Assembly: GCA_025602905.1 (NCBI GenBank)
Contig: JAHLKI010000008.1
Span: 682,001 to 746,000 of the forward strand
DNA from: Phlyctochytrium arcticum
Taxonomy: Eukaryota > Chytridiomycota > Chytridiomycetes > Chytridiales > Chytridiaceae
DNA: 64,000 nt
Reading direction: 5' to 3'
Part shown: positions 1-9,668 of the stretch, piece by piece
How positions within the stretch are numbered: the stretch's first letter is position 1
How the letters are laid out: each line of letters opens with the position of its first letter
Notes under the pieces: model-generated
Database searches by the model: none
Told to the model about the DNA's origin: nothing
What the model saw: only the letters and a program-made list of their open reading frames with translations
Translations under genes and position numbers: made by a program

Positions 1-733
1 TTGACAATGGTGGGGGAGCAAGAAAGAAGGATCCAAAGTTTGATGTCGCAATTGGCCACCAAAGAAAAGGAACTGGTGGCGTGCCATGAACTCATGTCTG
101 CCAGTCGTGTGAAATTTCCACCAAGTAAGCTCCTTCTATTGTGGTATACAAATCCCCAAGTATCTCATTTGGCGATGTATTAGAACGGTCAAAAGCTTTT
201 GATGCGACGAGATTCGTTAAAGAGAATGACGAGGTACGCTTTTCAACTCGAAGACAGCACCTGGCTGTTCTCATACATTTGTCCAGGAGTATCGCACGCG
301 TCTCGTGGACGAGCAACTACTTCCACAGACAGCTTTCACACTACCTCTTTACAAATCAACTCTCACCCGCTTCGATCCATCTGCTCGCGATGCCCACGCT
401 GAAGCAGACATATCACATGAAGCCCCTATCCCAACGTTACCACGCGCCAACACATTACTGACCGGGCCGATCGCGTCCATTGGTATGTACGGCGGCCCAA
501 GTCTCTCTTCACCGATGGATGAGGTTGCCCTAGATGGAACGGTAAGTATCTGCGAATAGCCGTTTTGCGTGGTGTAATATTTGCTGATCATGGAGGCAAA
601 ACAGGGAAAGACGAAGAAAGAGTTGCAGCTAGAGGAGGAGATGAGGCGAAGACATGAACGTGATGAAAATCTGAAAAAATACAAGGCGGAAATGGCTGAA
701 AAGGCCAAGAAGAAGAAACGAAAGCTCGTTTGA
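1..733 (+). CDS. 3' part of an unrecognised coiled-coil protein gene
   Basis: The gene enters from the left edge. Four exons join in frame: 1-124, 184-233, 287-541 and 605-733, with GT-AG introns of 59, 53 and 63 nt, giving 185 residues plus stop. The first exon is Gln/Glu/Lys-rich and looks like the end of a coiled coil. A linker with Pro and Ser follows. The last exon is strongly charged and ends in a Lys-rich tail (KAKKKKRKLV) that could serve as a nuclear localisation signal. I do not recognise the family. The exon structure is well supported by phase agreement at all three junctions; the function is unknown. Confidence 0.7.
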
Positions 734-1166
734 GGTGTACTATGTGTTTTTCGACATCAAAAGCGGAGCAATACATCAAATACACGCATGTGTATGTTTG
801 AAGAATCACATATCGTCGCATCATTCCATATAACGTAGGCAGGCTCGGTATGCAGCAGTTATGGACTGGGTTCCGCAACAACTCGTCAATCACTTTGTGA
901 TATTTGTGCGCAAGATATAGTCTCCCCTAGTTCGAATCCGCTAGACAAGTCTGTGATCCCCGTTGGTCGGCATTGTATGAATGAGTGGGTCGGGTTGTAA
1001 AATTATGTGTGAAAGTGACAGTGTATAGTACAAGAGAGAATGTGCAGCTTGGAAACTACTCGACGTCATCAACTCCATGATAACGCTCCTCCTCTGCGTC
1101 CTCATCATCACCATACGTGATCTGTATTATTCCCTGTTGCCAAATAAACCTTTTTGCAAAACGTCG
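734..1166. other. Intergenic, tail-to-tail gap
   Basis: This stretch separates the end of the plus-strand coiled-coil gene from the end of the minus-strand metaxin gene. I see no convincing ORF, RNA gene or repeat. A GTTCGAATCC string near 929 resembles a tRNA T-loop but has no matching stems around it. Confidence 0.6.
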
Positions 1167-2299
1167 TCAGTACGTGAAGATTCTCCCAATTACACGCAGA
1201 TGAACATACCCAACAAAAAAGCCTACTGCACCCACAATCGCCAATGCCGTTTTCCAATCTTCGTCGCGCTTAGCCCGCTCTTTCTCCCCCGAAGTCTCCA
1301 CAACCCGCTGACGCATGACTAAGCTCTTCAGATAGGTCATGGGAGAGCGCACCATGTCGCCCAAAAGGAACGATGGCCGCAGGTTGGGTGAGATTTTGAG
1401 CGGCTGGGAAAAGTATCGGGTCCTTATGCGGTCACAGTACGCGTAGAGCGTGGGGTATTCAAATGTAATGATGGAAAATAGGGTGGGTTCGGCCAGGTTG
1501 GGAACGCAGTGGAGGGCAAGGTGACCGAACACAACAGCATCCAAGCTTGATGGTCTAAAAACATTTGTAAGTTACAGACCAGGAAAAATAATGTGTTGCC
1601 ACTGATCAAACTCACTCTTGACCAAAGAAATACGACTGGTCTCCCAACTTGCAAGCCAAGGCAGCATAGCATTCCCGTGCCATTCTGTAGACTTCCTCTT
1701 TTGACTTGTACGCCTTTAGCCGAAACTCGGCTCGTCTTTGTAACTGTGTTGGGATACGGAATCCAGCTATGCCTCGCAAAGCTTTGGAAAGAGTTGGCTT
1801 TGTTGAGGTGTTGACATTTTTAGCGTCCAACCACCAATTGTACAACTAAAAGTACACGTATTAGTTCCTTGACCCAGAGAGAGAGACGAAAAGTCGGACG
1901 GGCTCACCAGGGCATCATATAGTTTGTCCTCTACCAAACTCGTATATCTTGGATTGCCATCAGCATTACGACAACCAATGAGAGAGAAAGATGTACACAT
2001 CCTACTTACGACGCAGTATCAATCTTTTGCTTTACCGGACACCCCTCATCCAAATCCAAGACCTTTTTCTTCAGGTATCGAATAATGTTTCTGCTGCCCA
2101 CTACGGGCTCAAAGGGCCCGTCTCGCAGCATGGGCAGTTCCCCCGTGGGAGCTACGTCCGGGTTATTACACTCATTGACAACCCAATCCGCGGATATGAA
2201 TTGCAGGTATGTTTCGGCGGTGAGACAGAATGGGTCAAAAGAAGGGAGGTTGTAGGCCGGGCCCCAGGTGTACAGCTCGAGATTGACTGCTTCGGGCAT
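1167..2299 (-). CDS. Metaxin / Sam37-like mitochondrial outer-membrane protein
   Basis: Four exons (2299-2010, 1947-1908, 1845-1616, 1554-1167) join in phase to give 315 residues. The start ATG at 2299 lies just before the metaxin N-terminal signature LELYTWGPAYNLPSFDP. Exon 4 carries the GST-C-like helical motif (SSLDAVVFGHLAL) typical of metaxin/Sam37, and a hydrophobic segment near the C-terminus (ALAIVGAVGFFVGYVHL) that would anchor it in the outer membrane. Known family members work in the SAM/TOB complex, which inserts beta-barrel proteins. Length is normal for metaxin 1. It is head-to-head with the WDR89-like gene, 177 bp between start codons. MTX1 and MTX2 types cannot be separated with certainty here. 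Confidence 0.9.
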
Positions 2300-2476
2300 T
2301 GGATTGCAAGTTTTGGTTTCGGTTGGAGATCGCCAATGATTTCGCCGAATTTCGCTGGTCAATTGCCCGAATGGCGCAGCGAGGACACAGGAGGACACAC
2401 AACCAATTTCGATTTCGACGGTGAAATTTGCAATTTGAACTTTGAGAAATATACCACCTCCAACGCCTTGAAGATT
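2300..2476. promoter_or_regulatory. Short shared promoter region between metaxin and WDR89-like genes
   Basis: The start codons of two divergent genes are only 177 bp apart, so both 5' UTRs and core promoters must fit here or overlap the neighbouring gene. I see no clear TATA box. Confidence 0.5.
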
Positions 2477-3681
2477 ATGACAATCTCTGCCTCTCACAAC
2501 CCGTTCCGCCTGGTGCAGAAGCATACCAACGCGGCAGCCGGATACATTCTCTCCACTCTTCCCTCCCCGTCAGGTCTTCACCTCCTCACCCCAACGACCT
2601 CAGGCCTCCTCTCCCTCTATGATCTCGCCACACTATCCCCGATCCAACAACTCCAAGCCCTTCCCAACGGCATCAATGCCGCCGTAACCGAAGCGCGATT
2701 TGATAAATCGAGTGAAGGCGTGGTTTGGGTTGCTGATAATGCTGGGGGATGTCGGGCGTGGGATACCCGGAACGGGAGTGGGGTGGTTGAAGTCCATGTA
2801 GGAGCGCCGGTTCTGAGCTTGGACATCAACACTGAGGGGAGAGTATTAGTTGCGGTACAGTGTTGGTTTGTTTATACTTCATAAAGTTTCCCATTGATGT
2901 ATGATATTTAGGGAACGGAACTGGTGGGTGAAGATGCTAAGATCTCAATATGGTGAGCAGGTCCCGAACTGATGAAACGAGTGTAAATCTTAAAGATCTA
3001 TGAAGGGACATCCGAAATACAGCAACCCCCGCCGCCGAATTCATCGAATGTCATTCCGACGACATCACCCAACTCCGATTTCACCCTTCAAAGCCCTCTG
3101 TCCTCCTCTCCGGATCCACAGACGGTCTCCTCTGCCTCTTTGACTTGACAACCCTCGAGGAAGACGACGCTATCTATCAAATCATCAAATCCGATTCCGT
3201 GTCCAAGTTGGGATTCTTTGGGCCAGAGGGAGAGTATATCTACGCCTTGAGCCACATGGAGACCTTTGCGTTGTGGAAGGTACTGGACGCAGACAAGGTC
3301 TGCGAGTTCGGGGATGTGCGGAGGGACGGCGTTGATTACCTTGTTGACTGCGTTTGGGATGGCGGTGATGGGCGAATGTACCTTGTGGGTGGAGATAACA
3401 GGTACGGATGACACTGTAAAAGACTCCTTTATCCTCTCTGACACCTAGTGTAGTGGAAACATATCTGCTCTTCACGTCAACCTCGGACAACTGGATCTAG
3501 TACACACACTCAATGGCGGCCACTCGGAAATTGTTCGTGGGGTACATTGGAACGTGGCTGTAAGTTGCCATCATTTTTTTTCATTCGAACAGTCATTTCA
3601 GATGTTAAACATGATTTATAGGCGGGTCGTATGATCTCGGGTGGGGAGGATGGAACAGTCTGTCTCTGGCAAAACTCATGA
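2477..3681 (+). CDS. WDR89-like WD40-repeat protein
   Basis: Five exons (2477-2854, 2912-2952, 3006-3401, 3454-3559, 3622-3681) join in phase into 326 residues. WD repeat endings are visible as CRAWDTRNGSG, KISIWDIRN, GLLCLFDL and GTVCLWQNS. The stretch HSDDITQLRFHPSKPSVLLS is a typical repeat body. Order and length match the small WDR89 family, a single beta-propeller whose biochemical role is poorly known. The acceptor of exon 3 was chosen because it restores the W-D-I-R motif across the junction. Other short WD40 proteins remain possible. Confidence 0.85.
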
Positions 3682-4090
3682 CCTTGACGCTAGGCTGGAA
3701 GTCGGTAGAGAAGTATTTATGTAGCATTGGTGGTAGTGTAGATAGACATTCCTTAACTTATAGATTTGATGCGATTGAACAGACTGTTTACACCGCGTGT
3801 CCATAACAAATCTTGCGAGTGTGTGCGTATCGGCAACGGGGACTTCAATTGCGACGATTTAGTCACGGGGAACTTCACATCTTTTAGCAATGTTAATATG
3901 GACAAATATCGCGATCGACGCGACAATCCTGTGTGGGAAAACAATTTTAAGCAGCCACTCCCATCAAACATAACCCAGCCCCTTCCTCTTCACTCCGTCG
4001 CCCAGGCACACTCCTAACTCCCCCCTTTCGACCCTCATGCTCCCGTTTTCCCTTCTCGACTTTCCAAAAGGGAGTTCGATCCAGCCGTTC
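3682..4090. other. Intergenic, tail-to-tail gap
   Basis: Between the 3' ends of the WDR89-like gene and the minus-strand gene at 4091-5408. I see no supported gene, RNA or repeat. Confidence 0.5.
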
Positions 4091-5408
4091 CTAAAAAGAG
4101 CAATCAGTCATACCACCCAAGAATGGAAAAATGGATTTGGTCACGTACAGGTTCAGACGCGTAAAAATTTCCGCTCGACGGTTGGATTCCCACGCGGGTG
4201 TCTTGGGTATAGGCCGTGTTACTCCCGTGTCGCGTGAAGGTCTTGTTGTCGCTTGCTTTTGGGGAGGGGAGGGAGAGGAATGCTGGGATGTTTTTCCTGG
4301 GAGGTGGTTAGATGATGAGTGTAATAAGAAAGAACGGTTCAAGACTTTTTTTTTTACCTTTCTGGGGGTAGGAGGTGGAGGAGGGCCGCGAGGGATGTGG
4401 GCCAGATGTAAGTTTGGGATGATGGAGCAGGTGAGGTAGATGGAATGTGAGCGGACAAAACTTGTGGATTCAAAGGGGTTGCAACTTCATTTCCGTTAAG
4501 TTCTAAGACCTAATGGATCAGCAAACAAATACCAGAAAAGTAAATGATGGACACATACGATGGCGGCTATCCCCATTCTCTCCCGGGACACATAACACGC
4601 GTTCATCACTCGAACACCCCGCCCTCGTCAATCCCCACGCGCGAAGTCGGTCTTCGTATGCAGAATGGGGTGTATTGCGGTTGGAGATGCCCAACAGGCC
4701 TGTGCGTGTTCGGAGAGGTGGGAGGGCGATGGGGTGGGGGTAAGGGGCTGGGTGAGTCCGGCAGTGGAACCGGGATGGTAATGTGGGAGTGGGGGATAGA
4801 GGGAGATGGTGGAGGCTGTGGTGATGATGTCTGGGTGGGTACTTGCCCTCCGCCTTGGTCTCCACCGCACCCTTAGTTAAGGCCATCTCACTTTTAGATG
4901 CTATACCCCGCTTCTTCCCAGGTGCTACTGCGCCGACTCCCACACCGCGCTGCTTGGTGCCCGTTGCAGGTCGACTGGCCGTCTTATTGGGCACGTTCCC
5001 CCCACCCTCGACCTCAAATCCCTTAAAAGTCTGCGAATCATAGGGGCGGACAATGAAACGCAGGGCCGTCCGGGGTCGACTCGGAAGAGAAGACTCGAGT
5101 GGTCGAACAGTCTTAGACTGCGCATCAGATCGTGGTGTCGGTGCTACAGGGGGACCTTGGGTCAGACTGGCGTTACTCTGAACCCATCCTCCCGTGATAT
5201 CCCCCCCGACACTCGATGCAACGCTTTCCCGCATATCATGATAGAACCCCGTGCTCCCTGCTCCACTGGTGAACTCGTCCTTTACACTTGACTGAGACGT
5301 ATACTTGACATCAGGCAGTGCGGCGGTGTGATAGTCGGGTATATCGTCGGGTAAAGATTCAATGTGATCGCCCGAGGTATGGATCCGGTCTCCGGTGGTG
5401 CTTGTCAT
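4091..5408 (-). CDS. Unrecognised Ser/Pro-rich protein
   Basis: The long first exon runs from the ATG at 5408 to 4559. Two further exons fit by phase: 4502-4358 and 4241-4091, each with GT-AG borders, for 381 residues. The N-terminal third is Ser/Thr/Gly-rich and looks disordered. A short folded-looking stretch (RTALRFIVRPYDSQTFKGFE) lies near residue 115, followed by a low-complexity His/Pro region. The last exon ends in IFTRLNLYVTKSIFPFLGG, which could be a hydrophobic helix. I recognise no family. The first exon is fairly safe; the two downstream exons rest only on splice-site and phase logic. Confidence 0.5.
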
Positions 5409-5718
5409 GATGTACCAGATGTTATAGAGGAACGTTTTGTTTCGAATAGACTTTTACGAATGAAATGAATCTGACGGAAGGCGATGACCCTCAAAAATGT
5501 ATAAACAATGACCTGCTTTTCGGAGATTTTAGAATCAATGGCATTTTTGTTGCAGAGTGTAAAGTGAAAGTACGCATATTTGTTTGTTACAATTAATGGA
5601 TTATGGAAAGACTGGCAATATTAAAGGGGAGTATACAGATGGAATCAACGGATGCGCGAGTTCTCTTCAAGGTAGGTAGGTATGCATGCATGCGTTTTTG
5701 GGTCAGGGGCTGGGGGGT

Positions 5719-7170
5719 CTAATACAGCACCGTTCCGAAAACGCGGTCCCACAGTTTGCTGGTAATGCCGTAGCCCAGATTGGCATCTTTGTAGTGATGA
5801 TCGAGATGATATGTCTTCATGTCACGGAGATGCTGCGCAAATGGTCGTCCGTGGTGAAGGTAATCTGTTTGCAAGGTATGAGTTACAAGCACAATCATCA
5901 AGGAAGAGAGAGAAAGGCTTACAGTGGATCAAGTCGTATCCGACGTAACCGGGAATGACGCCAGTGGCCAGGCCACAAACGACTGGGAAGGGCAGGAAAG
6001 AGCTGAAAGCGACGTAGATCCAACTAGCCAGGAAAAGGGACAGTGCTGGTGGCATGACAAGACGCATCCTGTAAAAAATGGGATGAGTGACCATGACCGA
6101 AATGTAAATGGACTTAGAGTACATACTTGTCCATGGGTAGGTAGTGATGAATACCGTGGAGCAAGAAATGGGCCGTCAATGCAACACGATTGTCGGGCAA
6201 TACCACCTCAATATGGAACAGGAAGCGATGGAGCGAGTACTCCAAGATGGACCACAACATGATCCCGCTGGCCATGAGCACAGCCATTTGCGATGGTGGG
6301 CCGTTGTTCAGCGCCAGGTAGATACTGCCAATCCACATGGGTATCCAGACCAAGGGAATAACGTACCAAGGCGTCTTGGTAAAGACTTCGAGAGCCGGGT
6401 GACCAAAGATGGGGGCGGAACTGGAAATGTGACGGGGGATGTGGACTTGGGTGAGGTAAAAGTCTTTAGACCAGTCTTTACGCCAGACTTGGGCGAGCAT
6501 GGGTTTGTCGAGCTCGATGAATGGTTCCTTTTTGCCGAGGGTAGATGTGATGGTTTTGGGCTTTTTTGTTGTGGATGGAGTGGTGGCATTGGCCAAAGGT
6601 TTAAGAGTTGTAGTGGTGGTGGTGGATGATGATGTCGAGCGGCTAGTCAATGTACTGTCACCAAACTTGCTGGCAAACATGCATCTTGATTCACTCGAGT
6701 CTGAGGGGGCAACATAGTCGCCAATGTAGTAGTCGTCCAGCATATCATACGCCGACTCTGAGTGAAGATGCTCGAGTTCATCCTGCATGACTTGGGTCAC
6801 GTCCTGGCCGCCGTACTGCAGGAGCAGTTCCTCGCCTCCCGGATGGTCAAACATGAATTGCGAAACATCGTAGACTATAGTTGTGGAGAAGAGGATTTAG
6901 CGATTTAGATCTCAAATATCACTCTCGATCGTTCAAAGGGCAGCCCTCTCCTCGTTCCGCCGATAATCATGTAACAAAGGCAGGTAACAAAACACCTGGC
7001 CCACCAGATCTTTTCGCCCGAAACCCACCTTTGTCATGCACAACAATCCACAAGGAGCGGGCAGTCGAGTGTTGGGCGACCTCGTCTGCTGTATAGGTTG
7101 CTTTTACTGGTGCTGTTGCTGCTGCTGCCGCCATAGAGGCCGTGGTTGTTGTCGTCGCCAGGCCCATCAT
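5719..7170 (-). CDS. Fatty-acid 2-hydroxylase (Scs7/FA2H type)
   Basis: Four exons (7170-7029, 6874-6127, 6068-5923, 5864-5719) give 393 residues. Near the N-terminus is a cytochrome b5 domain with the haem motif HPGG and its partner near HLHS. A Thr-rich linker follows, then the membrane hydroxylase with its di-iron histidine clusters: HRFLFH, HFLLHGIHH, HHGRPFAQH and HLDHHYK. The enzyme adds a 2-hydroxyl group to very-long-chain fatty acids of ceramides in the ER membrane, using electrons from the fused b5 domain. Domain order and length match yeast Scs7 and animal FA2H. The ATG at 7170 is followed by a second at 7167 in the same frame, so either could be used. Confidence 0.95.
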
Positions 7171-7519
7171 CGTTCTTGAATTGAATCTCTCTCCACGCGG
7201 AAAAAAACGGTCTGGAGCGTTTTTGCGGCGCGAGCGGGGATTGAAAAGCGCATTTTTCGGCAGCGGGCGAGATGCAGTCAGTCAGCGTGACTCTTTGATT
7301 ATTAAGACTTTTCCCAATGAAATTCCCCTGCTGCATATATATATGTGGGGGCATTGTGGGGAGGGGCATTTATTCGAGTAGATCTGTGGTATTTATGCAC
7401 CCATGGGTTATATTAAAAAAGATGTCAAAGAGTACTCGGGTACTCGAGTGTGTATATTGTGAAGCACTTGGGAAATTATTCTCCTCAACGACGGAACGAC
7501 ATTTTTTGATGTAAGAATT
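7171..7519. other. Upstream region of the fatty-acid hydroxylase gene
   Basis: No supported gene. The block has an AT-rich segment around 7335-7345 that could be a TATA-like element for the minus-strand hydroxylase, at about 170 bp from its start codon. Confidence 0.35.
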
Positions 7520-7690
7520 GGGAAATTTATGAGAGATGTGATAATCATACTCAGACCCAATCATTAATTATTAAAAAAATGTTTACAGTACATGGGTCAA
7601 AGTCTGGAACTGGCTTCACTTGCGCAGGTCCCAAAGCCCCAAAACGAATTGCGTCTAAAATTTCCAAACTCATGGGAGTTGTGATTTTCC
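7520..7690 (+). repeat. Decayed copy of the GGTase-I beta upstream region (copy 1)
   Basis: This stretch resembles 18110-18265, just upstream of the geranylgeranyltransferase-I beta start codon, in the same order and orientation: a GGGA(A)ATT...GAGAGAT stretch, CCATCCGTTAATTA-like and ACTGGAA-like strings, and the CTAAAATTTCCAAAC block. The match is imperfect, so the duplication is old. It stops before the exon. Confidence 0.55.
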
Positions 7691-7849
7691 AATGAAAAAG
7701 TGAAATAAGGAATGTACGTCTAAAGCCCCATCCACCTTAGAGGCATTGTTCCCGACCATATTGCGAGAAATTCGTACACGTCGTCTCCAGGGCGGCAATT
7801 GGAGGATGCGGTGAGATGGTCTTACTTTAGCCTTTGCGTAATTATTGGG

Positions 7850-8741
7850 GACATTATTGGGCCGAGAAGTACAAAGTCTTAGGCCCTTCTGTCTGATGTG
7901 CTGACAGACTCGGCAACAAAGGTGACTGTTGCGCAGTCGATGGCCATCAAGGCATTCTACATGTATCATTTATTCGTTCTGAAACAGCATTGAGACAAAC
8001 AGGGAAAAAGGCTATTATAGCAATATTGCAAAGGTAGGAGTAGTATAGTTATAATGTCTGAATTAATGGGAGAATGTAGAGTGAACAAAGCACAAAGTAC
8101 AGGAGAGAAGGAAGAGCCACCTTCACATATTTTCCCACGCGAATTACTGCATCTTTCAGTCGACCGTTTACCAAGGGGGTCTCCGGTAATTGTCCCGGTC
8201 TGTCCGGTAACTGTGCCTGACTGTTGTCTCTTTATGAGTAAAGTAGCCATCCCCCGGGGATATATGTATGATTTTTCATTGGCATCCTGATTTTGCATCA
8301 AAATCCTATAGCGAGACCAAGAATTTTTCGGACTTTGACATAGGTTGTTTTAGATATCACACTTCAGAGTCTGGTGGGTTGTGTATATAGGAGATATGTC
8401 AAAGAGTTATACTGTACAGTTGACGCTGGGAATCTCGACCGGATGACACGGATCGAATCTTGGCGAAGGAAAGAACTTGGACGGGGCATGAGTATCTAAA
8501 CGCTATGCGCTTACGAAATGCAGAGTAAAGATTGCTCCTTCATAAATAATCTGAAGCACTGAACGCCAATGGATTGACCCAGGAAACGTCTGGATTATTG
8601 GGTAATGTATGAGAGACATGCTCATACTCAGAACTATTCATCAAAAACGTACATAACCCAAGACTGGAAAGTCGAAAGCTTTGGTCTTCACTGCGCGAAT
8701 TCCTGTGTCGCAAAAAGCAAGATCGCGTTGATGCCGACAAA
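7850..8741 (+). repeat. Decayed copy of the GGTase-I beta upstream region (copy 2)
   Basis: Colinear similarity to about 17385-18281. Shared landmarks include AGTACAAAGTCTTAG, GTAGGAGTAGTATAG, CTTCAGAGTCTGGTGGGTT, CCGGATGACACGGATC and CCCAAGACTGGAAA, in the same order. Indels are common. It runs directly into the ghost exon that follows. Confidence 0.7.
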
Positions 8742-8818
8742 ATGACTGACCTCCAACAAGAAAGAAGGACAGATGCCAAAAACCCGCAAGTCCCCGCCGA
8801 CGCCATGCCACTCAAATG
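8742..8818 (+). pseudogene. Ghost first exon of geranylgeranyltransferase-I beta
   Basis: Translation from the ATG at 8742 starts MTDLQQE and continues through DAKNPQVPADA before a stop. The functional gene at 18282 starts MTDLQQENDASTDAKPPQVP, so this is a duplicated and decayed exon 1 with small indels. The splice donor and all later exons are missing. It marks the end of the copied segment next to the flank of pseudogene B. Confidence 0.75.
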
Positions 8819-9668
8819 AATGACTCTATTTACACAATGTTTTGACTATAACTGATGGCTTTCCCTCAAATATGAGTAGATGTATCGTGGCATACCCAAT
8901 CAGCTGCCACATTTCTTATTTCCAAATGTAGATGAGTAGAGGATTCGCTCGAATACCGCCGTATTTTTGTTTGAGGCCACAGCCACACTTCACATTCTGA
9001 AGTCCATCGGCAGTCCTTTCACATGGTATATCATCCTCATTTGGCGCGGTGAATAGAATACTTTGTGGCGCATGCTGGTAATTCTCACATCGTGGAGGCC
9101 ACAATCATTAGCTGGAAAACAACAACCCCACCCATTTGATATCCAATGAACGCACGGCATTTGAAACTCCTTCCTTCCTAAACAAATGATTGAAGTTCAC
9201 TGAACAGTCCCAAGATCAACGGACCCATGATCGCTATTGAAAATTAATGGGCGCGTTGAAAGTTGAAATTATTTGATTCACAATAAGGATGAAAAACTAG
9301 ATAGGATATTATGAGCTCAGGCCAACCAATAGGGGCGCCTTCGCATGAAGCACTAATGTAGAGTTCCAAATTTGGATCTTGGGATGGATTCTTATAGGTC
9401 GGAAGAGGCAATAATGTACAGCCTGCCGAGCAAGGGCCAGCCGACGGGCCCCCTCTCCAATTATATGCGACTTATACGCACAGCTACAACACACCAACAC
9501 GGCTTATACGCTACTGATGATGAGTGGGAAATATTCTTGGGAGTCCACGAGCTGGCCAGTCAGCTTTCATCCCAAAGCTTAATTAGAACCACATTTAAAA
9601 AAAAATGCTCGTATTTGTGCAGCTCTATTTGTTAAATATATTAAACACATAAGTACAATCGCCTCGTC
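8819..9668 (-). repeat. 3' flank of coiled-coil copy B, shared with copies A and C
   Basis: Read on the minus strand, the region after the stop of copy B matches the sequence after copy C (38238 to about 39056) over most of its length. It matches the region after copy A (31714-32156) only up to about 9246. The block nearest the stop contains GAGCTGCACAAATACGAGC and the strings around TTTCCCACTCATCATC and GGCGCCCCTATTGGTTGG. I see no ORF of note, so this looks like 3' UTR plus downstream spacer carried with the gene during duplication. Confidence 0.75.

Noticed and set aside
925..950. tRNA-like T-loop string GTTCGAATCC
   Set aside because: No acceptor, D-arm or anticodon stem can be folded around it.
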